Origin: Streptomyces typhae
GTDB taxonomy: Bacteria > Actinomycetota > Actinomycetes > Streptomycetales > Streptomycetaceae
Direction: 5' to 3'
Assembly (NCBI RefSeq): GCF_009755605.1
Contig: NZ_WPNZ01000017.1
Span: forward strand, 62,001-126,000
Length of the DNA: 64,000 bases
Shown: positions 60,089-64,000 of the stretch, one piece after another
Layout: the number at the start of each line of letters is the position of its first letter
Position numbering within the stretch: the first letter of the stretch is position 1
Position numbers and translations under genes: made by a program
The notes under the pieces: generated by a model
Told to the model about the DNA's origin: nothing
The model's database searches: none
What the model saw: only the letters and a program-made list of their open reading frames with translations

Positions 60089-61191
60089 AGCTGAGCTGGC
60101 TGGACATACGCGGCCTCGGCGAGCTCAAGGAAGCCGTCCTGCAAGAAGCCCTGCACCACCGGGTGGAGGGCGTCCTCGCCGACAGCCTGGACGACCTGGC
60201 GGACCTGCCGCCCACCCTCGGCAAGGTCTTCTTCCCGCGCGAGGAGGAACTGCCCGCCGACTTCGGCGAGGCCACCGTCGTCATCGTCGACCCCGCCCGG
60301 CACCGGGCCACCCCGGCCGAACTCGCCCTGCGCCACCCCGGGGTGGAGTTCGGCCGGTTCGTCGAGATCGTCGACGCGCCGACGCTGGAGGACGCCTGCG
60401 AGTCGGCCAGGACCGAGCGCTGGAGCCTGCTGCTCTTCCGCGACCCGACGAAGATCCCCCTGGAGATCGTCATCGCGGCGGGGGCCCGCGCCACCGGCCG
60501 CCTGGTGACCGTGGCCCAGGACGTGGAGGAGGCCGCGATCATCTTCGGAGTCCTCGAACACGGCTCGGACGGCGTGATGATGGCCCCGCGCGCCGTCGGT
60601 GACGCCGCCAAGCTGAAGGCCGCCGCCCGGGCCGAGGTGCCCGACCTGGACCTGACCGAGCTGGAGGTCGTGCGCACCGAGCACATCGGCATGGGCGAGC
60701 GGGCCTGCGTGGACACCTGCACCCACTTCCGCGAGGACGAGGGCATCCTGGTCGGCTCGCACTCCAAAGGCATGATCCTGTGCGTCAGCGAGACCCACCC
60801 GCTGCCGTACATGCCCACCCGCCCCTTCCGCGTCAACGCGGGCGCCATCCACTCCTACACCCTCTCCAAGGACGAGCGCACCCACTACCTGAGCGAACTC
60901 CAGGCCGGCAGCAAGGTCATGGCCGTCGATGTCAAGGGCGGCACCCGCATGGTCACGGTCGGCCGCGTCAAGATCGAGACCCGGCCGCTGATCTCCGTGG
61001 ACGCGGTGGCCCCCGGCGGCCGGCGCGTCAACCTGATCCTCCAGGACGACTGGCACGTCCGTGTCCTCGGCCCCGGCGGCACCGTCCTCAACAGCACCGA
61101 ACTCAAGCCGGGCGACCGGGTCCTCGGCTACCTTCCCGGCGAGGACCGTCACGTGGGCTACCCCATCGACGAGTTCTGCATCGAGAAGTGA
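60085..61191 (+). CDS. griH: GriH-like cyclase (3-dehydroquinate synthase II family)
   Basis: 368 residues. Family signature along its length: KLSWLDIRGLGELKEAVLQE, NLxR-free middle with DPTKIPLEIVIAAGARATGR, DGVMMAPRAV, RTEHIGMGERACVDTCTHF, GILVGSHSKGMILCVSETHP, PYMPTRPFRVNAGAIHSYTL. In S. griseus GriH converts the GriI product to 3-amino-4-hydroxybenzoic acid without the shikimate pathway. It overlaps griI by ATGA. A strong hairpin follows 16 bases after its stop. Confidence 0.9.
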   Translation: MKLSWLDIRGLGELKEAVLQEALHHRVEGVLADSLDDLADLPPTLGKVFFPREEELPADFGEATVVIVDPARHRATPAELALRHPGVEFGRFVEIVDAPTLEDACESARTERWSLLLFRDPTKIPLEIVIAAGARATGRLVTVAQDVEEAAIIFGVLEHGSDGVMMAPRAVGDAAKLKAAARAEVPDLDLTELEVVRTEHIGMGERACVDTCTHFREDEGILVGSHSKGMILCVSETHPLPYMPTRPFRVNAGAIHSYTLSKDERTHYLSELQAGSKVMAVDVKGGTRMVTVGRVKIETRPLISVDAVAPGGRRVNLILQDDWHVRVLGPGGTVLNSTELKPGDRVLGYLPGEDRHVGYPIDEFCIEK

Positions 61192-61206
61192 CCCGGTGAC
61201 CGGCCG

Positions 61207-61247
61207 CGCCGGTGCACCCGCCCGGCTCGCGGGCGGGTGCACCGGCG
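61207..61247. terminator. Strong bidirectional hairpin terminator
   Basis: A 17-pair perfect stem (CGCCGGTGCACCCGCCC and complement) with a 7-base loop lies between the convergent griH-like and ligase genes. Confidence 0.85.
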
Positions 61248-61288
61248 TCACGGCCGCACCCGGCCGCCGGCAGGGCGCAGGCCCGGCC

Positions 61289-62593
61289 TCACTGGTAGAT
61301 CAGGGCCTTGTCCCAGTCCTCGTGCGCGCCGAAGAGGCTGCGGGGCTTGACCACGTCCGGCATCGACAGCAACTGGTCCGCGGGCAGCAGCCCGCCCGGG
61401 GGCAGGGCCGTCACCGTGGCCGGCACACCCAGTTCCGTGCGGATCGACTGAGTGAGGCGGGCGGCGGCGGCTTCGGCCAGGTGCGGGGCGGTCTCGATCT
61501 CGACCCGGAGGCGGTCGGGTTCCGCGCGGGCCCGCCAGAACAGCACCTCGTCCTCGTCCGGAAGGCTGAACACCAGCTCCTCCAGGCGGTGCTGGGTCAC
61601 CGCCCGGCCGGCCACCGGATGCCCGAAGGCGGTGCGCCCGAGGACCCGGACGGTGGGCAGGTGCCAGCCGCAGGCGCAGGGGGCGTACGACACCTCGACG
61701 GTGTCCTCCAGGTTGTAGCGCACCAGCGGCATGGCCTCACGGAACAGCGTGGTCACCACCAGCTGCCCCGCACCCTGCGGCGCGCAGCGCCCGCTGTGCG
61801 GGTCGTACACCTCGAACCGCGCCCGGTCCGCCCACAGATGCAGCCGCCCCAGGGGGCACTCCCCGGCGAGGGTGCCGGTCTCGGTGGAGCCGTACTCCTC
61901 GACGACCGGCACGTCCCACAGCCGGCTGATCCGGGCCCGGCGCGCCGGGCTGAGCGGCTCACCGCCGACGAACAGGGCACGCAGGGCCGGGAAGTCCTTG
62001 CCCGGCTCGTGACCGGCGGCCCGCGCCCCGGCCGCCCACAGCAGGCACTCGGTCGGCATCGACCAGGTGAGGGTGACCCGCAGATCGTGCAGGGCGCGCA
62101 CGATCCGCGAACAGGGCGTGGCGAGCGAGCGGTTGTCCCCGGGCACCACCGTGGCACCGCGCAGCCGCCCGGCCGCGTGCGCGAGATGACCGGTGAGCAG
62201 CAGGGCGTACGGGGTGCGCACCAGCAGGGTGTCGGCGGGCGTGATGCCCACGTGCTTGCGGGCGAACCGCTCGGCCAGGTCCTGCCAGTCCTCGGGCGTG
62301 TAGTACGAGGGTGTGGGCCGGCCCGAGGTGCCGCTCGACTCGTGGTAGGTGGCGAGCCGCTCCTGCGGAACCGCGAGCAGCCCGAAGGGGTAGTTGTCGC
62401 GCAGGTCCTGCTTGGTCGTCAGTTCGAGACCGGCCAGGTCGGTGTCCGTGGGGGCGGGGCCGGGGCCGAAGCGGCGGGCGTAGAAGGGGGAGCGGGCCGC
62501 CCAGGACAGGCTGCGGGTGAGCTGCTCGCCCTGCCCGGCGAGGAGCTCCTCGGCGCTTCGCCAGTCGCCCAGCTGTGGCAGTGGTGCGTTCAT
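61289..62593 (-). CDS. PaaK-type aryl-AMP/CoA ligase
   Basis: 434 residues from ATG 62593, overlapping the amidohydrolase stop by ATGA. Phenylacetate-CoA-ligase family: YHESSGTSGRPTPSYYT (phosphate loop, about residue 86), LFVGGEPLSPARRARI, VEEYGSTETGTLAGEC, VRYNLEDTVEVSYAPC-CG, VLGRTAFGHPV, and the C-terminal KPRSLF lysine. It activates an aromatic acid as AMP ester, with or without CoA transfer. In benzoxazole pathways such ligases activate the aminohydroxybenzoate before amide or ester coupling; the griI/griH pair next door would supply that acid. Confidence 0.9.
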   Translation of the reverse strand: MNAPLPQLGDWRSAEELLAGQGEQLTRSLSWAARSPFYARRFGPGPAPTDTDLAGLELTTKQDLRDNYPFGLLAVPQERLATYHESSGTSGRPTPSYYTPEDWQDLAERFARKHVGITPADTLLVRTPYALLLTGHLAHAAGRLRGATVVPGDNRSLATPCSRIVRALHDLRVTLTWSMPTECLLWAAGARAAGHEPGKDFPALRALFVGGEPLSPARRARISRLWDVPVVEEYGSTETGTLAGECPLGRLHLWADRARFEVYDPHSGRCAPQGAGQLVVTTLFREAMPLVRYNLEDTVEVSYAPCACGWHLPTVRVLGRTAFGHPVAGRAVTQHRLEELVFSLPDEDEVLFWRARAEPDRLRVEIETAPHLAEAAAARLTQSIRTELGVPATVTALPPGGLLPADQLLSMPDVVKPRSLFGAHEDWDKALIYQ

Positions 62594-63381
62594 GGAATGT
62601 CCTCCCCGAGGATGCGGTGGGCGTTCTCCCAGGTGATGCGGGCCCAGGTGGTGGGATCCAGGCCGAGCGCGGCGAGTTTGGCGAGCTCGGCGCCGGGGCT
62701 CTGCAGGGGGTGCTCCGAGCCGAACAGGATCCGGCCGGCGCCCAGATGCGCCAGGGCGGCCCGGAGGGTGACGGTGTATCCGCCGGTCGTCTCGATCCAG
62801 ATGTTGGGGCTCTCGCGGACCAGGCGGATGCCGTACACGTCGATGTTGCCGATCCCGCAGTGGCCCATCACGAAGGGCACGGACGGGAAACCGGCCGCCA
62901 GGCGCACCAGGTCGGCGACGCCGGAGCCGGGCAGCGGCTGGCAGACGGTGTAGACGCTGTGCCCGACCGCGGCGGCCGTCGCCACCAGGGCGGCGGTGCG
63001 CGGATCGGCGAGCGGGACGCCGTGCACGGCGGGGGAGATCTCCACGGCGGCGTAGTCCCGCGCCTGTTCGGCGTAGGCCCGCGGGTGGTGCGGGTTGGCG
63101 AAGTAGCAGGGCACCAGGGCTCCGCCCAGGCCGGCGCAGGCCTTGAGCACCGCCTGGTTGTCGGCGTCCTCGCGGATGCCGCCGCCCCGCAGGAACTGGC
63201 GCGAGATCTGCTCCAGGGGCGCGGTGCCGCCCGGGGTGACCACGGCCCGCCGGATGCCGTACGCGGCCAGGCCGGCCGCGAGGTCCTCGGCGGACGCGGG
63301 CGCGGGCCGCAGCCGCACCCGGAAGTCGAACAGCGGCCCCGGCAAGGGGAGGCGGCCGCGAGCGCCGGCGGCCGGGGTCAC
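62590..63381 (-). CDS. Amidohydrolase-2-family protein with altered metal site
   Basis: 263 residues from GTG 63381, overlapping the monooxygenase stop by GTGA. A TIM-barrel amidohydrolase: YFANPHHPRAYAEQARDYAA, AVEISPAVHGVPLADP, PFVMGHCGIGNIDVYG, NIWIETTGGYTV, ILFGSEHPLQSP, ITWENAHRIL. The start reads FDFRVRL where the family has D-x-H-x-H, and SEHP replaces the usual S/T-D-Y-P, so two metal histidines and the Asp are changed. In benzoxazole pathways a relative of this family closes the oxazole ring; that is the role I infer. Confidence 0.85.
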   Translation of the reverse strand: MTPAAGARGRLPLPGPLFDFRVRLRPAPASAEDLAAGLAAYGIRRAVVTPGGTAPLEQISRQFLRGGGIREDADNQAVLKACAGLGGALVPCYFANPHHPRAYAEQARDYAAVEISPAVHGVPLADPRTAALVATAAAVGHSVYTVCQPLPGSGVADLVRLAAGFPSVPFVMGHCGIGNIDVYGIRLVRESPNIWIETTGGYTVTLRAALAHLGAGRILFGSEHPLQSPGAELAKLAALGLDPTTWARITWENAHRILGEDIP

Positions 63382-64000
63382 GGCGTGCCCCGCCCGGTCC
63401 GGCCGGTGTGCGCGCCGGTGCCGAAGGGTCTGGCACCGTGGCCGCTGACCTGGTCGAGGACCTCGTACCAGCTCTCGGGCGGCGCCGTGCCGCGCCAGGC
63501 GACGTGCTGGTCCGGGCGGATCAGGACCAGGTCCCGCTGCCATGTGCGGCGGGCGTGGGCGTCGTCCACGGGCAGGACGTGCAGCGGGATGCCGCGCTTG
63601 TGAGCCGCCGTCGCCGCCTCTCGGCCCAGCTCCCGGCCGGAGAAGTCGACGAGGGTGAAGCCGTCGTGGAACAGGTCGAACAGGGGCGTGCCGTCCTGGA
63701 GGCGCACGCTGGGCGGCCGGCCGCCGGGCCAGGTGGTGGGCGTGATGCCGGTCCAGCTCCAGTCCGGGGCCGACTCGCCGGACGCTGCGCCCCCTTCGGC
63801 GTCCGGCTCCGGGCCCGTGCCGGGGATCAGGGGGGAGTGGTAGCGGTAGCCGAAGTGGATGCCGGTGTTCTCGATCTGGTAGCGCTCCTGGGCCAGGAAG
63901 CCCGTCAGATGGCTGGGCGGCACACCGGCGTTCGCGAGCTGGGGGAAGCGCTGCCACACGTCCAGGAGGTTGAAGCACATCTCGCGGTTGAACACCGCCA
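63378..64000 (-). CDS. FAD-dependent aromatic monooxygenase, C-terminal part (5' end outside window)
   Basis: About 207 codons are visible and the frame stays open to the window edge. IENTGIHFGYRYHSPLI, a Pro-rich loop, then PPSVRLQDGTPLFDLFHDGFTLVDF and RRTWQRDLVLIRPDQHVAWRG match the end of the PheA/TfdB group of flavin hydroxylases, with the thioredoxin-like C-terminal domain. It would hydroxylate an aromatic ring using NAD(P)H. First visible gene of the monooxygenase-amidohydrolase-ligase operon. Confidence 0.85.
   Translation of the reverse strand, partial: AVFNREMCFNLLDVWQRFPQLANAGVPPSHLTGFLAQERYQIENTGIHFGYRYHSPLIPGTGPEPDAEGGAASGESAPDWSWTGITPTTWPGGRPPSVRLQDGTPLFDLFHDGFTLVDFSGRELGREAATAAHKRGIPLHVLPVDDAHARRTWQRDLVLIRPDQHVAWRGTAPPESWYEVLDQVSGHGARPFGTGAHTGRTGRGTP

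Overview
The window is chromosomal DNA of a Streptomyces. GC is very high with strong G/C bias at third codon positions, GTG starts and 4-base ATGA/GTGA gene overlaps are common, and several loci are streptomycete signatures: a RheA/hsp18 heat-shock pair with its operator, a DasR-type site before a chitin-active LPMO, ANTAR, DUF5133 and ECF41 genes, and a griI/griH pair. About 50 genes were called. No rRNA, tRNA or CRISPR was found.

Left part (1-18 kb): mostly single genes and small operons for envelope, stress and secretion. These are a methyltransferase cut by the window edge, a SecD-P1-like lipoprotein, a GNAT enzyme, a small membrane protein with an HTH protein, an ArsR/VOC pair, a secreted AA10 LPMO, a secreted endonuclease I, a LysR regulator, two overlapping SDR dehydrogenases, a TSUP exporter, a VanR-like response regulator divergent from VanY-like and VanJ-like genes, then rheA/hsp18/DUF2267.

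Middle part (18-36 kb): a polyprenyl-type glycosyltransferase block; a locus where a choice-of-anchor-K/lamin-tail protein and a small lectin-like protein flank two convergent PucR-type paralogs whose 3' ends overlap by 57 bases; DUF5133 and ANTAR genes; a YihY/BrkB membrane protein gene broken by a 212-bp MITE with perfect 21-bp inverted ends; a secreted PD40 propeller; HEAT/MerR-HEAT and TetR genes; a Vat-like acetyltransferase; and a frameshifted GAF-ANTAR gene.

Right part (36-64 kb) holds two apparent biosynthetic loci. The first (about 36.8-51.1 kb) is a minus-strand operon: acyl-CoA dehydrogenase, an acyl-CoA-dehydrogenase-like/adenylation/carrier fusion, type II thioesterase, copper amine oxidase, an EctD-type dioxygenase, an aminoaldehyde-dehydrogenase-like enzyme, a methyltransferase and possibly an EamA exporter. 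A divergent arginine deiminase and methyltransferase probably belong to it. Together they suggest loading, dehydrogenation, hydroxylation and amine oxidation of an amino acid, probably in the arginine/ornithine area; I recognise no known product. The second starts at 59.3 kb and runs off the edge: griI/griH make 3-amino-4-hydroxybenzoate, and a convergent operon of flavin monooxygenase, amidohydrolase-like protein and PaaK-type ligase resembles benzoxazole pathways. Between them lie an ECF41 sigma/FAD oxidoreductase operon, a ricin-type lectin, and two further sigma-factor operons, one paired with a small membrane protein and bracketed by a diverged direct repeat, the other paired with a sugar transferase.

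Many genes here carry short in-frame tandem repeats, mostly at their termini, which looks like a local or genome-wide habit of repeat expansion.
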